This document shows, piece after piece, positions 53,728 through 62,033 of a stretch of 64,000 nucleotides of DNA. The DNA comes from Synechococcus sp. A10-1-5-1 (lineage in GTDB: Bacteria > Cyanobacteriota > Cyanobacteriia > PCC-6307 > Cyanobiaceae): NCBI RefSeq assembly GCF_023115425.1, contig NZ_CP096032.1:2232001-2296000 (forward strand), written 5' to 3'. Both the position numbers and the translations under genes were made by a program. The notes under the pieces are model-generated. The model was given only the letters and a program-made list of their open reading frames with translations. It did no database searches and was not told the DNA's origin. Every line of letters starts with the position of its first letter. The stretch's first letter is position 1.

Positions 53728-53847
53728 CGAGGGCTTTGTTAGTCAACACCTTGCCGAATTCTGGCTTGATTTGATTTTCTTGGATCTGGTCGCTAGCTAA
53801 ACCGTGCTGTATGTTGCATCAGTATCCGGCTAAGACCCTTTACTTCA

Positions 53848-54213
53848 ATGCTCACCGGTTCCGATCTGCTGGCCAAGGTTAAAGAGCTTGGCGATGTAAG
53901 TAAGTCCGATATCGTTCGTGCTTGCGGTTATGTCTCCTCCAAGAAGGATGGTGGTGAGCGCCTGAACTTCACCGCTTTTTACGAGGCACTCCTGGAGGCC
54001 AAGGGCGTTGAACTGGGCGTCAGCAGCAAGGTTGGTAAAGGCGGTCGCAAGCTCAGCTACACCGCCACCGTTCAGGGCAACGGCAACCTGCTGATTGGCA
54101 AGGCCTACACCGCCATGCTTGATCTGCAGCCCGGCGACGAATTCGAAATCAAGCTCGGCCGTAAGCAGATTCGTCTGATTCCCGCCGGTGGTAGCGACGA
54201 GGACGAGGAGTGA
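53848..54213 (+). CDS. cyAbrB family transcriptional regulator
   Basis: 121 residues with the cyanobacterial AbrB layout: N-terminal GSDLLAKVKELGDVSKSDIVRACGY, then GKGGRKLSYTATVQGNGNLLIG and a C-terminal AbrB-like DNA-binding swap (YTAMLDLQPGDEFEIKLGRK, QIRLIPAG). Members modulate nitrogen and carbon genes in other cyanobacteria. It ends in acidic residues (SDEDEE). A strong terminator follows at 54256, so it is monocistronic. Confidence 0.94.
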   Translation: MLTGSDLLAKVKELGDVSKSDIVRACGYVSSKKDGGERLNFTAFYEALLEAKGVELGVSSKVGKGGRKLSYTATVQGNGNLLIGKAYTAMLDLQPGDEFEIKLGRKQIRLIPAGGSDEDEE

Positions 54214-54222
54214 TCGTCGGCC

Positions 54223-56922
54223 TCAACGGCTGAGATTCACTTCGACTCCAGACGCCCCCTCGAGCGATTCGAGGGGTTTTTTTTTTGCCCAGTTCAGGAC
54301 GTCTTGATAGTCCTCAGGATGGCAGCTCAGCAGGATGAGTTGAATGCCTTGCTCCATGCCGCGATGCAGCATCGCTTGCAATTGCGCTAGCCGCTGCCGG
54401 TCGGTGTTGGTAAAGGCATCGTCGAAAACCAAGGGCAGAGCGCCGTCATAGGCACCCATCAGGACTTCGGCCATGGCCAGGCGCAGGGCCCCAGAGAGTT
54501 GTTCGCGCATTCCTCCACTGAGCTGCGCAAACGCATAGGCCTGGGTGTCTTGCAGCAGTTGCAATTGCTGGAAGCCATGTTTGGGATTGAATTCCAGTAG
54601 GGCCCGTTCTGGCCCTGTATTCAGCAGAACCTCGAGGTAGGGATTGAGGGCCGAGCAGAGCGGTTCGCTGTAGCGATTGGCGAGTTCCGCCTGGGCCTGG
54701 TGGAAGTGCTCCTGCAGCAGTTGCAGGGCTTGGGCTTCACGCTCCTGGTTGCGCCTGTCCAGTTGGGCGTTTTCCCAGCGGGCCTGGGCCAGCTCCAGTT
54801 GAGCGGTGGGGTTTTGGGCTCCGAGGCTGGCGCAGAGTTGCTCGTTCTGTCCCCGCTCATTCAGCAGCTGCTCTTTCTCCTGGTCGAGCTGCTCGAGTCG
54901 CTGGGCCGCCCCCAGAGATCCGGGGCGCTGGTGCTGCAGTCGTTTTCGCTCACTGTCGATGGCCGTCAGTGCGGCACGCCGCTCTAGCAGCTGTTGCTCC
55001 AGACGCTTCAGCCGCTCGGCGACGGCCTCGGGGGACTCGCCTTGGGATTCCTGTTGGAGTCGCGCGTTGAGCATGGCTAAGGAGCCTCCGAGTTGCTCGA
55101 GGCGGTTGCGGCGTTCCTCCAGTTGGCGGGCCTGGGTTTCTTCCTGTTGCCGCTGCTGTTGTTGGTGTTGTTGCTGGCGGTCAAGAGCGGTGCCTTGCTG
55201 CTGAATCGCCTGGCGCAGTTCCCCATCCAGTCCTTCGAGCGCCGTGGCGTCCTCCGGCAGTCCCTCCTGGCTGTCCTGAGCGATGGTTTGCTCGAGCTCA
55301 TGCTGCCGCGGCAGCAAGGCGTTGAGGCGCTCACTCAGCCCAGACCAGGGGATGGCCTTGGCGGCGTTGCGCAGGTTGATGAGATCCCGCTCGAGGCTGC
55401 GTCGTTGTTGCTCAATCGTCTCCGCCGCTTCGCTGTTGGCGGCCCCAAGCCGTTGCGCCAGGAGCTGGCATTCCTTGCGGCAATGCTCCAGTTGGGCTTG
55501 GGCCTGGGGCAAGGATTCGCCGCCACCGGGACTCACCCTGAGGCGAACACCGTCGCCGACCTGCAGGTCGCTAATGCTGTTGAGCTGACGCCTCTCCCCG
55601 GGTTGGATCGCTTCTCCGGCGAGCTGGATGACTTGATTGCTTTGGAGAACTTCGATGCTGGTGGCCATGGCCTCCAGCCGCGCCTCCGCTTGGGCGGCGG
55701 CTTGCTCGGCCCGCCGGAAGCCACGCACCTGTTCCGCATCGATCGGCGGCAGTTCGGCCAGGGTTTGCTTCAGCCGGGAGGCTTCCGACTGCAGGCGGTT
55801 CATCTCCTGCTGGTGGGATTCGAGCTGTTGACGCTCCCGCCGCAGTTGCTGGAGAGCAATGCGTTGTCGAATCGCCTCCTGCCGGAGCCGCAACGTTTGC
55901 AGCTGCTCCTGAGCTGCAGCGATCTGCTGTTCGTCCTGCCGCCGTTGGGTTGTCCTGAGTTTCTGGTGCTCGTCGGACTCGGCCAGTTGCTGTTGGAGAA
56001 GGAGCTGCTCTTTGCGTTGCTCCTGTTGGGTGCGCTCGAGTTCCTGCCGTTGCTTTTGCTGCTGCTCGAGGGTGTTCCGTTGCAGCAGCACGGGCTCCAG
56101 TTCTGCCTGCAGCAGTTGTTGTTGCTGCTCCAGTTCCCGCTCCCGCAGTAAGCCCGGCCGCAACTCCTGATCAATGGTCCTCAGGCGTTCGGCGATGGTC
56201 CCCAGCCGCTCCATGGCCTGCTCGAGTTCGCGTAGCTGCTGCCTGGCCTCGTTCAGCTGCGCAAGGCAGTCCTGTTCCTTCTGGATGACCTGGGCCAGCG
56301 GGGAGCCGGCTTTGATGCGGCCCGTTGGGGTGAACAACTGGCCCAGACGCTGCTGGAGCTGCTCGACGACCTGGCGATCAAGGGAGGACTGCAGGGTCCC
56401 CAGATCGGTCTTGGACTGGAGCTGTTGGAGCAGCCGCTCGTAGTCGTAGCTCTCGGGTTTTCCCTCCAAGGGGTTGAAACCCGAGTCCCCCTGCCGCACC
56501 CAGAGGTGAGCCCAGCGTTCTGGAAGTTGGGCGATCCGCCGTCCTTCGATAGGCCCCTCCAGACCCAGCAGGCGCGCCAGCTCCTCTTCCGCCGCGGGAC
56601 CGCTGAGGGCTTGACCCTGCTGGTTGCTGAGCTGACAGGTTCCCCCGGCGCCGGCGAAGCGTTTACGCAGGCTCCAACGCTCCCCGTTGGCGGCAAAGCA
56701 GAGCTCGATCTCCGGCAGGCCGCCATGGGTTCGCGAGCGGAGCTCCTCGACCCCGCGACCGGTGGCGGTGGACCGTAGGAACAGGGTTTTATGCAGCGCC
56801 TCGACGAGGGTGCTTTTGCCGGATTCATTGACCCCGCCAATCAGGGTCAGTTGGCGACCAAAGGTCAGCTGCAGATCCAGGTGTTGACGGACCCGTTGCA
56901 GGCGACAGGAAAGCAGGTGCAT
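54223..56922 (-). CDS. SbcC/YhaN-like SMC-type ATPase
   Basis: 899 residues. Walker A IGGVNESGKSTLVEAL at about 28-43 and Walker B region PLVFDDAFTNTDRQRL near the C-terminus, with signature AQLSGGMREQLSGALRLA. Between them are two long coiled-coil arms, very Gln/Glu/Leu-rich (RQQLRELEQAME, LLLQQQLAESD), around a hinge at residues 420-470 lacking a CXXC zinc hook. It is the partner of the nuclease just upstream. Its last codons are antiparallel to the terminator of cyAbrB. Confidence 0.9.
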   Translation of the reverse strand: MHLLSCRLQRVRQHLDLQLTFGRQLTLIGGVNESGKSTLVEALHKTLFLRSTATGRGVEELRSRTHGGLPEIELCFAANGERWSLRKRFAGAGGTCQLSNQQGQALSGPAAEEELARLLGLEGPIEGRRIAQLPERWAHLWVRQGDSGFNPLEGKPESYDYERLLQQLQSKTDLGTLQSSLDRQVVEQLQQRLGQLFTPTGRIKAGSPLAQVIQKEQDCLAQLNEARQQLRELEQAMERLGTIAERLRTIDQELRPGLLRERELEQQQQLLQAELEPVLLQRNTLEQQQKQRQELERTQQEQRKEQLLLQQQLAESDEHQKLRTTQRRQDEQQIAAAQEQLQTLRLRQEAIRQRIALQQLRRERQQLESHQQEMNRLQSEASRLKQTLAELPPIDAEQVRGFRRAEQAAAQAEARLEAMATSIEVLQSNQVIQLAGEAIQPGERRQLNSISDLQVGDGVRLRVSPGGGESLPQAQAQLEHCRKECQLLAQRLGAANSEAAETIEQQRRSLERDLINLRNAAKAIPWSGLSERLNALLPRQHELEQTIAQDSQEGLPEDATALEGLDGELRQAIQQQGTALDRQQQHQQQQRQQEETQARQLEERRNRLEQLGGSLAMLNARLQQESQGESPEAVAERLKRLEQQLLERRAALTAIDSERKRLQHQRPGSLGAAQRLEQLDQEKEQLLNERGQNEQLCASLGAQNPTAQLELAQARWENAQLDRRNQEREAQALQLLQEHFHQAQAELANRYSEPLCSALNPYLEVLLNTGPERALLEFNPKHGFQQLQLLQDTQAYAFAQLSGGMREQLSGALRLAMAEVLMGAYDGALPLVFDDAFTNTDRQRLAQLQAMLHRGMEQGIQLILLSCHPEDYQDVLNWAKKKPLESLEGASGVEVNLSR
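54256..54286 (+). terminator. rho-independent terminator of the cyAbrB gene
   Basis: 8-bp stem CCCCTCGA/TCGAGGGG, loop GCGAT, then ten T residues on the plus strand. It lies 43 bases after the cyAbrB stop and inside the last codons of the opposite-strand SbcC-like gene, where the T-run reads as the AKKKP segment of that protein. Confidence 0.92.
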
Positions 56923-56925
56923 GGC

Positions 56926-58104
56926 TCAGTCCCTCGCGCAGCGGTGCAGTTCGGCGAGGGCCAGCTGCAGCAGCTCGCGCCGCTCCTCCACGAGCGCGGT
57001 GTCGTCCAGTTCGGACTGCAGGCGATGGGCGACGTTTGCAATTAAAGGGTCGCTGGGCCGTTGGCTCAGGGCCTTGAGTTCGGCGGGATCTGGGGTCAGC
57101 GCGCAGCGCCCCCGACGCTTCAGGCGCAGGAGTTGGGCCTCCAGGCGCTCGATCAGGGCGTCGTAGCGGCGATGGCCCGCGAGACTCAAGCTGCCGCTCT
57201 CCTCCAGCAGCAGCAGATGCTGTCCGGGCTCGTCGCCCAGGAGCCCCTGCAGCTGAACTTCAAAGCGTTCCAGCTCGTCATCGCTGCTGAGCCGCACCGC
57301 TGCGGCATGCCACTGCAAGGCTGCGGTGGCCACTGGTGTGACCTGGGGCAGGCCGCCCCGTTCTGCCCGGACCGCCAGGACGACTCCATCGCGGTAGGCG
57401 TCATGACGAGGAAAGCGATCGGGTTCAGGGGTTCCGCTGTACCAGCACTTGGCATGGACCTGTTTAAGACCGTGCCAATCCCCAAGGGCGACGTAGTCGA
57501 GCTGCCCGAGCAGACCGTCATCCAGGCGCAGTTGGTTCAGGGCGCTGGCGGTGTTCTCCTCATCGGCATCCAGGTCATTGGAGCTGAAGCCATGGATGGA
57601 GCCGTGGGCCAGCAGGAGGCGAGGACGGTCGTTGGGCAGCGATTCCCAATCGATCGATCGCACCCAGGCCGTCGGGTCCTGGCTGTCACTGCGCCGGAGG
57701 AGGGGGCAGGGCAGCACAATCGCCTGCTCGAGCACCACCGGTCTGCGCTCCAGGAGCACCTGGATGTTGGGGGCCCGCCGCTGGCACTCCTCCTGGAAAA
57801 AACGCTGGTGCCAGACGCTGCCTGGGGCACCGTGATCATGGTTGCCAGGGATTACCAAGACAGGACAGTCCAGCCGGCCGAGGGCTTGGCAGACGGTGCT
57901 GATGTCGCTGCTGCTTGGTGTCGGTGAGTCGAACAGATCCCCTGCGACCAGTAGGAAAGCAGCGTCCTGATCGAGCGCGCACTGGCCGATTCGATCGATG
58001 GCCGCGATCCGCACTTGCCGCAGTTTGGCCCGTTTGTCAGGGTCCTCGACCCGGGCGTAGGGCTTGCCGATCTGCCAGTCGGCACTGTGCAGAAAGGACA
58101 GCAT
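56926..58104 (-). CDS. SbcD/YhaO-like metallophosphoesterase nuclease
   Basis: 392 residues with the Mre11-type metal motifs: SADWQIGKPYARV (D-H replaced by DWQ, family variant), VAGDLFDSP, VIPGNHDHGAP, LLLAHGSIHGF and ALGDWHGLKQV. Acts as the nuclease of an Mre11-Rad50-like DNA repair complex with the ATPase 3 bases downstream. ATG at 58104. The divergent cytochrome gene starts 99 bases away. Confidence 0.9.
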   Translation of the reverse strand: MLSFLHSADWQIGKPYARVEDPDKRAKLRQVRIAAIDRIGQCALDQDAAFLLVAGDLFDSPTPSSSDISTVCQALGRLDCPVLVIPGNHDHGAPGSVWHQRFFQEECQRRAPNIQVLLERRPVVLEQAIVLPCPLLRRSDSQDPTAWVRSIDWESLPNDRPRLLLAHGSIHGFSSNDLDADEENTASALNQLRLDDGLLGQLDYVALGDWHGLKQVHAKCWYSGTPEPDRFPRHDAYRDGVVLAVRAERGGLPQVTPVATAALQWHAAAVRLSSDDELERFEVQLQGLLGDEPGQHLLLLEESGSLSLAGHRRYDALIERLEAQLLRLKRRGRCALTPDPAELKALSQRPSDPLIANVAHRLQSELDDTALVEERRELLQLALAELHRCARD

Positions 58105-58203
58105 GCATGTGCGGAGTTGTGGGGCTATTTCAGCGCGGCCCCTGGGGTCGTGGGCCGGTCAGACTGACGCTTGGTGCTCTGCGCCCCCTCTGTGCTGAAT
58201 TCC

Positions 58204-58539
58204 ATGACGCTCTCTGCCCTGCGCCGGTTGCTCTTGGCCCTGGTCTTGGTTCTCGGGTTGAGCGTTTCAGAGCCGGCCTGGGCTGACGGCGCTCAGCTGT
58301 TTGAACTGCACTGCGCGGGCTGCCATCTCAACGGCGGCAACATCATTCGCCGCGGTAAGAACCTGAAATTGGCGACCCTCGAGCGCCAGGGCATCGCCTC
58401 CCAGGAGGCGATTGCAGCGATCGCTGCCCAAGGCCAGGGGCAGATGAGCGGGTATGCGGAGGCTCTGGGAGAGGACGGTGTCCAGCAGGTGGCCGAGTGG
58501 GTCTGGCAGCAAAGCCAGGCCGGCTGGCCGAAGGCTTGA
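58204..58539 (+). CDS. cytochrome c6-like c-type cytochrome
   Basis: 111 residues from ATG 58204 with a signal peptide (LLLALVLVLGLSVSEPAWA) and one haem site CAGCH at about residue 38. A Met in GQGQMSGYAEAL is the likely sixth ligand. The NGGNIIRRGKNLKLATLER segment is as in c6-like proteins. It may carry electrons in the lumen, but a specific donor/acceptor role cannot be read here. An ATG at 58171 would disturb the signal peptide. Confidence 0.9.
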   Translation: MTLSALRRLLLALVLVLGLSVSEPAWADGAQLFELHCAGCHLNGGNIIRRGKNLKLATLERQGIASQEAIAAIAAQGQGQMSGYAEALGEDGVQQVAEWVWQQSQAGWPKA

Positions 58540-58540
58540 C

Positions 58541-58807
58541 CTAGAAGGCCTGGATCCAGGGGTGGACCTCGAGGGCTGTCCAGATTCCCTGGCGCCAGTA
58601 GACGTCGTTATGCAGCAAGTCCTCGACCTGCTGCTTGGACTCCGCCTCGTAAATCCCGAAGACGTGGCTACTGGTCTCGGTGGGGCCGAGGGTGATCAGC
58701 AGCCCGTCATCCTTTTGGCGCTGCAGGCCGGCGAGATGTTCCTCGCGGTAGGGGGTTCGTTTGTCCAGCGCGTTCTCGCAGTAGGTCCCCCAGAGAACAA
58801 AGCGCAC
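58541..58807 (-). CDS. YciI-like protein
   Basis: 88 residues, ferredoxin-like YCII fold: MRFVLWGTYCENALDKR, R..YREEHLAGLQRQKDDG, LLITLGPTETSSHVFGIYEA, VEDLLHNDVYWRQGIW. The His and Asp of HNDVY and the N-terminal H/D region are typical. Function unknown. It stops two bases from the convergent cytochrome gene. Confidence 0.9.
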   Translation of the reverse strand: MRFVLWGTYCENALDKRTPYREEHLAGLQRQKDDGLLITLGPTETSSHVFGIYEAESKQQVEDLLHNDVYWRQGIWTALEVHPWIQAF

Positions 58808-58832
58808 GGATCAGCTGGCGTGTCCCAGCAAG

Positions 58833-59135
58833 CTACAGCCAGCCCCCGGCGAAGATCGGCTGTTGGATCTTGGCGGGCAGTAGGACCGGCTGGTTGCTGG
58901 GTTCAGCGCCGGCCTTGTCGCTCCAGCGCACCTTGCAGCGGAAGGTGCCGTCCTTGACCTTGAGGACATATTGCTGAGGCACGGCCTGATCGGGCATCAG
59001 GTATTGGGCCTGGTTGCAGGCGTCGACCTCTGAGATGTTGGAGGTGAACTCACTCCAGCCGGCTTGGGCAGCGCTGGGGGCTAGGAGCAAGGCAGCGCCC
59101 AAGAGGCCGCGGGAGAGGCGGGTGCGCAGCGCCAT
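58833..59135 (-). CDS. exported hypothetical protein (100 aa)
   Basis: ATG at 59135 begins a signal peptide (MALRTRLSRGLLGAALLLAP, cut near AQA-GWS). The mature part has two Cys (EVDACNQAQYLM, GTFRCKVRWSD) that could pair. Upstream ATG at 59258 would overlap trpA and is rejected. No family is recognised; follows trpA on the same strand. Confidence 0.68.
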   Translation of the reverse strand: MALRTRLSRGLLGAALLLAPSAAQAGWSEFTSNISEVDACNQAQYLMPDQAVPQQYVLKVKDGTFRCKVRWSDKAGAEPSNQPVLLPAKIQQPIFAGGWL

Positions 59136-59199
59136 GTGGAATGGTCCCCAGCTGGATCGAACTGAAGGAATTCTGCCGTGCGGATCCAGTGCTGGATGG

Positions 59200-60012
59200 T
59201 TAGTGGTCGAGGGCTTGGCGCAGTTGACCACAGAATTCAGCGGCCGCAGCGGCGACATCTCCTTGTTGGCTGTGGCTTTCCGCCATCACTTTGACCAGGG
59301 CGCTGCCGACGATGGCGCCATCGGCTCCCCAATCGCGGACCTGGCGCGCCTGTTCGGTTCCGGAGATGCCAAAGCCAACGGCCACGGGGGTCGGACCCAT
59401 CCCTTTGAGCTGCTGCACGAGGGTGGCCACCCGGTTCTCCAGGGTGGTTCGCACGCCGGTCACGCCGGTGACGCTGACCAGGTAGGTGAAGCCGCGGCTG
59501 GCCTGGGCAATCCGTGCCATGCGATCAATCGGAGTGGTGGGAGCCACCAGCAGCACAAGATCCAGTCCTGCGGCTTCAGCAATGGCCGAGAGTTTTTCGG
59601 CTTCTTCGAGGGGGAGATCAGGGACCACCAGTCCTGCTGCGCCGGCGGCGGCGGCGTCGCGGCAGAAGTTCTCCATCCCGCGGTTCAGCAGCGGATTGCT
59701 GTAGGTGAAGAGGATGACCGGAATCGAGAGCTCGCCCTTGAGGCTCTGCAGCATCTCCAGCACACGACCAGGGGTTGTTCCGGAACCCAGAGCTCGGCTC
59801 GCGGCGAGCTGGATCACTGGACCATCCGCTAGCGGATCGCTGTAGGGAATCCCCAGCTCGATCATGTCGGCACCTGCTGTCTCCAGGGCCAAGAGGGTGG
59901 AGCGGGTTTGGGCCAGATCAGGGTCGCCTGCCATGAGGAATGGCATCAAGGCACAACGCTGTTCCGACTTCAGCTCCTGAAAACGCTGCTGGATCGGGGT
60001 GCTGGTGGTCAC
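59200..60012 (-). CDS. trpA: tryptophan synthase alpha chain
   Basis: 270 residues. Catalytic Glu in [19 protein letters not shown] and Asp in [14 protein letters not shown]; phosphate-binding [14 protein letters not shown] and [14 protein letters not shown]. Converts indole-3-glycerol phosphate to indole for the TrpB partner. It follows ndhL and the DUF3007 gene in one run; trpB is not in the window. Confidence 0.97.
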   Translation of the reverse strand: MTTSTPIQQRFQELKSEQRCALMPFLMAGDPDLAQTRSTLLALETAGADMIELGIPYSDPLADGPVIQLAASRALGSGTTPGRVLEMLQSLKGELSIPVILFTYSNPLLNRGMENFCRDAAAAGAAGLVVPDLPLEEAEKLSAIAEAAGLDLVLLVAPTTPIDRMARIAQASRGFTYLVSVTGVTGVRTTLENRVATLVQQLKGMGPTPVAVGFGISGTEQARQVRDWGADGAIVGSALVKVMAESHSQQGDVAAAAAEFCGQLRQALDH

Positions 60013-60045
60013 GGCAGCGTGAGATCTGCTGCTGAGCCTATGGCC

Positions 60046-60384
60046 TCAGCCCTCGGCCTCTTGGGCCAGCTCCTGCATCAGTCGTTCCTGTTCCTCAGGA
60101 CTCAGGGCATCGAAGCGTTTTTGCAGCTCTTCATCGGTCGCGGCGTCATAGACCGAGCGGTAGCGGCGACGCTGCTCCATGTAGGTCATGTTTCCGCTCA
60201 CGACCCGGAAGAGATAGGAGCCAGTCCAGACCAGGACGATGACCACCAAGAGAGCCTGGGCGGCAATGCCGGCACTGAAGCCTTCAAAGCCAGCCGCTTG
60301 GAAGGCCCAGTACCCGATGCCCCCTATGCCAAAGATGGCCAGGCCGGCCAGAAGGGCTTTGCCCCGCGTAATCCCAGATCCCAT
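60046..60384 (-). CDS. DUF3007 family membrane protein
   Basis: 112 residues from ATG 60384 ([19 protein letters not shown]). Two TM helices (LLAGLAIFGIGGIGYWAF, AQALLVVIVLVWTGSYLF), then a charged tail (EELQKRFDALSPEEQERL). DUF3007 is cyanobacterial/plastid and of unknown function. Its ATG overlaps the ndhL stop by one base, linking it to the NDH-1 gene. Confidence 0.88.
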   Translation of the reverse strand: MGSGITRGKALLAGLAIFGIGGIGYWAFQAAGFEGFSAGIAAQALLVVIVLVWTGSYLFRVVSGNMTYMEQRRRYRSVYDAATDEELQKRFDALSPEEQERLMQELAQEAEG

Positions 60385-60635
60385 TAAGTGTTGCCCTGGC
60401 CCTGCATGCGCAGGTTCACAAACGGTGCGAAGAGGATCAGTCCAGGGAAGAAGAGGAAGACCAGTCCATAGACAGCTGTGCGCTCGATCTTGCCCATCAA
60501 GGTCCAACGCTTGGTCATCCAAGTCATGAGGGCCAAGGGCACGGCCACCAGGTAGGCACCGGCGAGGGCCCCATAGGCGGCCAGCACCAGCAGGGTCTCA
60601 TTGGAGAGGGAGCTGAGGAACCCGGGCAGTGGCAC
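60384..60635 (-). CDS. ndhL: NAD(P)H-quinone oxidoreductase subunit L
   Basis: About 83 residues from GTG 60635 ([22 protein letters not shown]). Two TM helices ([43 protein letters not shown]) with the NdhL block [17 protein letters not shown] between. Part of cyanobacterial NDH-1, in cyclic electron flow and CO2 uptake. Starts further upstream (60686, 60731) would overlap tRNA-Leu on the other strand and are rejected. Confidence 0.9.
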   Translation of the reverse strand: MPLPGFLSSLSNETLLVLAAYGALAGAYLVAVPLALMTWMTKRWTLMGKIERTAVYGLVFLFFPGLILFAPFVNLRMQGQGNT

Positions 60636-60678
60636 GGCGATGGTGCAACGTCTCGGTAAATCTAAGATGGGCGGCGCC

Positions 60679-60762
60679 GGGACCATGGCGGAATTGGTAG
60701 ACGCAGCGGACTTAAAATCCGCAGACGGCAACGTTGTGAGGGTTCAAGTCCCTCTGGTCCCA
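60679..60762 (+). tRNA. tRNA-Leu (UAA)
   Basis: 84-nt class II tRNA: acceptor GGGACCA/TGGTCCC, anticodon stem GCGGA/TCCGC with loop CTTAAAA (anticodon TAA), a variable arm GACGGCAACGTTGT region, T loop GGTTCAAGTCC and discriminator A. There is no group I intron, which interrupts this gene in many other cyanobacteria. Confidence 0.97.
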
Positions 60763-60886
60763 TGCGTTGCTCAGTGAGTGACTGACATTGGAGTGGACGC
60801 CGCTCGCCTCCGCTTCATGACAGTTCAGCTGACAGTTTGAGAGGCCGTGGCCAGGCTGATCACTGTTGAGCACTGGCCTGTTTTCG

Positions 60887-61384
60887 ATGCTTGAGCTGCT
60901 CCCGCCGCTCAACGATCACAACCTCCCTTGGATGGACACGATTCATCCAATCGTGGTGCACTTTGTGATCGCCATGGCCCTGATCGGCTTTGTGTTCGAT
61001 CTGATCGGGGTGGTCTGGCGCCGTCCGGCTTTGTTTGAAGCCAGTTTCTGGAATTTGTTATTCGCGACGGGGGCGATCTTCGTCGCGATCATCTTTGGCC
61101 AGGTGGAGGCCGGTTTGGCCTCTCCCTATGGAGCAGCGCGCAATATCCTCGACATCCACACCACGATCGGCTGGTCTTTAGCCGGTGTGTTGTCGCTCCT
61201 GACGGGTTGGCGCTACGTGCTGCGTAGCCGCGATCCAGAGGCGCTGCCCCTGGCTTTCCTCGGCGCGGGAGCATTGGTGAGCGCCTTGATCGTTGTTCAG
61301 GTTGTCCTGGGCGACAAGTTGATTTGGACCTATGGCTTGCACACCGTGAAGGTGGTGGCGGCCACGCGTGAGGGGCTGATCTGA
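60887..61384 (+). CDS. DUF2231 family membrane protein
   Basis: 165 residues from ATG 60887 (MLELLPPLNDHNLPW). Four TM segments; HPIVVHFVIAMALIGFVFDL carries the conserved His pair of DUF2231, and DIHTTIGWSLAGVLSLL a second His. The His positions suggest haem or metal binding (inference). Its TGATG overlaps the next gene. It precedes the oxidase genes and may support that complex. Confidence 0.85.
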   Translation: MLELLPPLNDHNLPWMDTIHPIVVHFVIAMALIGFVFDLIGVVWRRPALFEASFWNLLFATGAIFVAIIFGQVEAGLASPYGAARNILDIHTTIGWSLAGVLSLLTGWRYVLRSRDPEALPLAFLGAGALVSALIVVQVVLGDKLIWTYGLHTVKVVAATREGLI

Positions 61385-62022
61385 TGCTCCCGCAGCCGAT
61401 GGCTTTGGCCTACAGCCCAGAGGCCGCTCCAATTGATCAAATCGCCGGGGAGTTGGGTGCCAATGGCTTGCCCTATGCCCTGCCGATTCATCCGAATTTG
61501 GTGCATCTCACCATCGGCTTGTTTGTGATTGCGATTGCCTTTGATGTGGTGGGGGCCCTGTATCCGCTGGAGAAACGGGTTTTTCGCTTTTTGGCCTTGC
61601 CGATTACCCGCGGCGGTTTTCACGACGTCGGTTGGTACAACCTGCTGGCCTGCGCCCTGGTGACGTTTTTCACCGTGGCCAGTGGCTTCTACGAAATGCT
61701 CACCGCCGTGCCGCTCCCAGGGGTGGTCAGCACCTTTGGGCTGGGGAGCATGACGACCATGCTCTGGCACGGCGTGGGCGGCGTTGTCCTGCTCACGGTG
61801 ATCACAGCCATGACCGTCTGGCGCGGTTTCCAGCGCTATCGCTGGCGGCGGGACATGGGGCGCCAGGTGCAGTGGCTCTATCTGCTGGTGGGCCTCGGGA
61901 TGTTTGCCCTGTTGGGTTTGCACGGGACCTTGGGAGCTCAGTTGGCGGCGGAGTTCGGCGTTCATATCGCTGCCGACCAGTTGCTTCAGGCCGGCGTTGA
62001 CCTCCACACCGCCCTGCCTTGA
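61384..62022 (+). CDS. DUF2231 family membrane protein, second copy
   Basis: 212 residues, four TM segments. HPNLVHLTIGLFVIAIAFDVVG repeats the His pattern of the first copy, and TMLWHGVGGVVLL gives another His; LGLHGTLGAQLA near the C-terminus is a further one. Starts inside the stop of the first copy (ATG 61384) and ends 11 bases before the oxidase subunit II gene, so the four genes look like one operon. Confidence 0.85.
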   Translation: MLPQPMALAYSPEAAPIDQIAGELGANGLPYALPIHPNLVHLTIGLFVIAIAFDVVGALYPLEKRVFRFLALPITRGGFHDVGWYNLLACALVTFFTVASGFYEMLTAVPLPGVVSTFGLGSMTTMLWHGVGGVVLLTVITAMTVWRGFQRYRWRRDMGRQVQWLYLLVGLGMFALLGLHGTLGAQLAAEFGVHIAADQLLQAGVDLHTALP

Positions 62023-62033
62023 GGAGAGAGTCG

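Noticed and set aside
60636-60731. ndhL starts at 60731 or 60686
   Set aside because: They fall in the tRNA-Leu gene; NdhL homologues are about 80 residues, matching the GTG at 60635.
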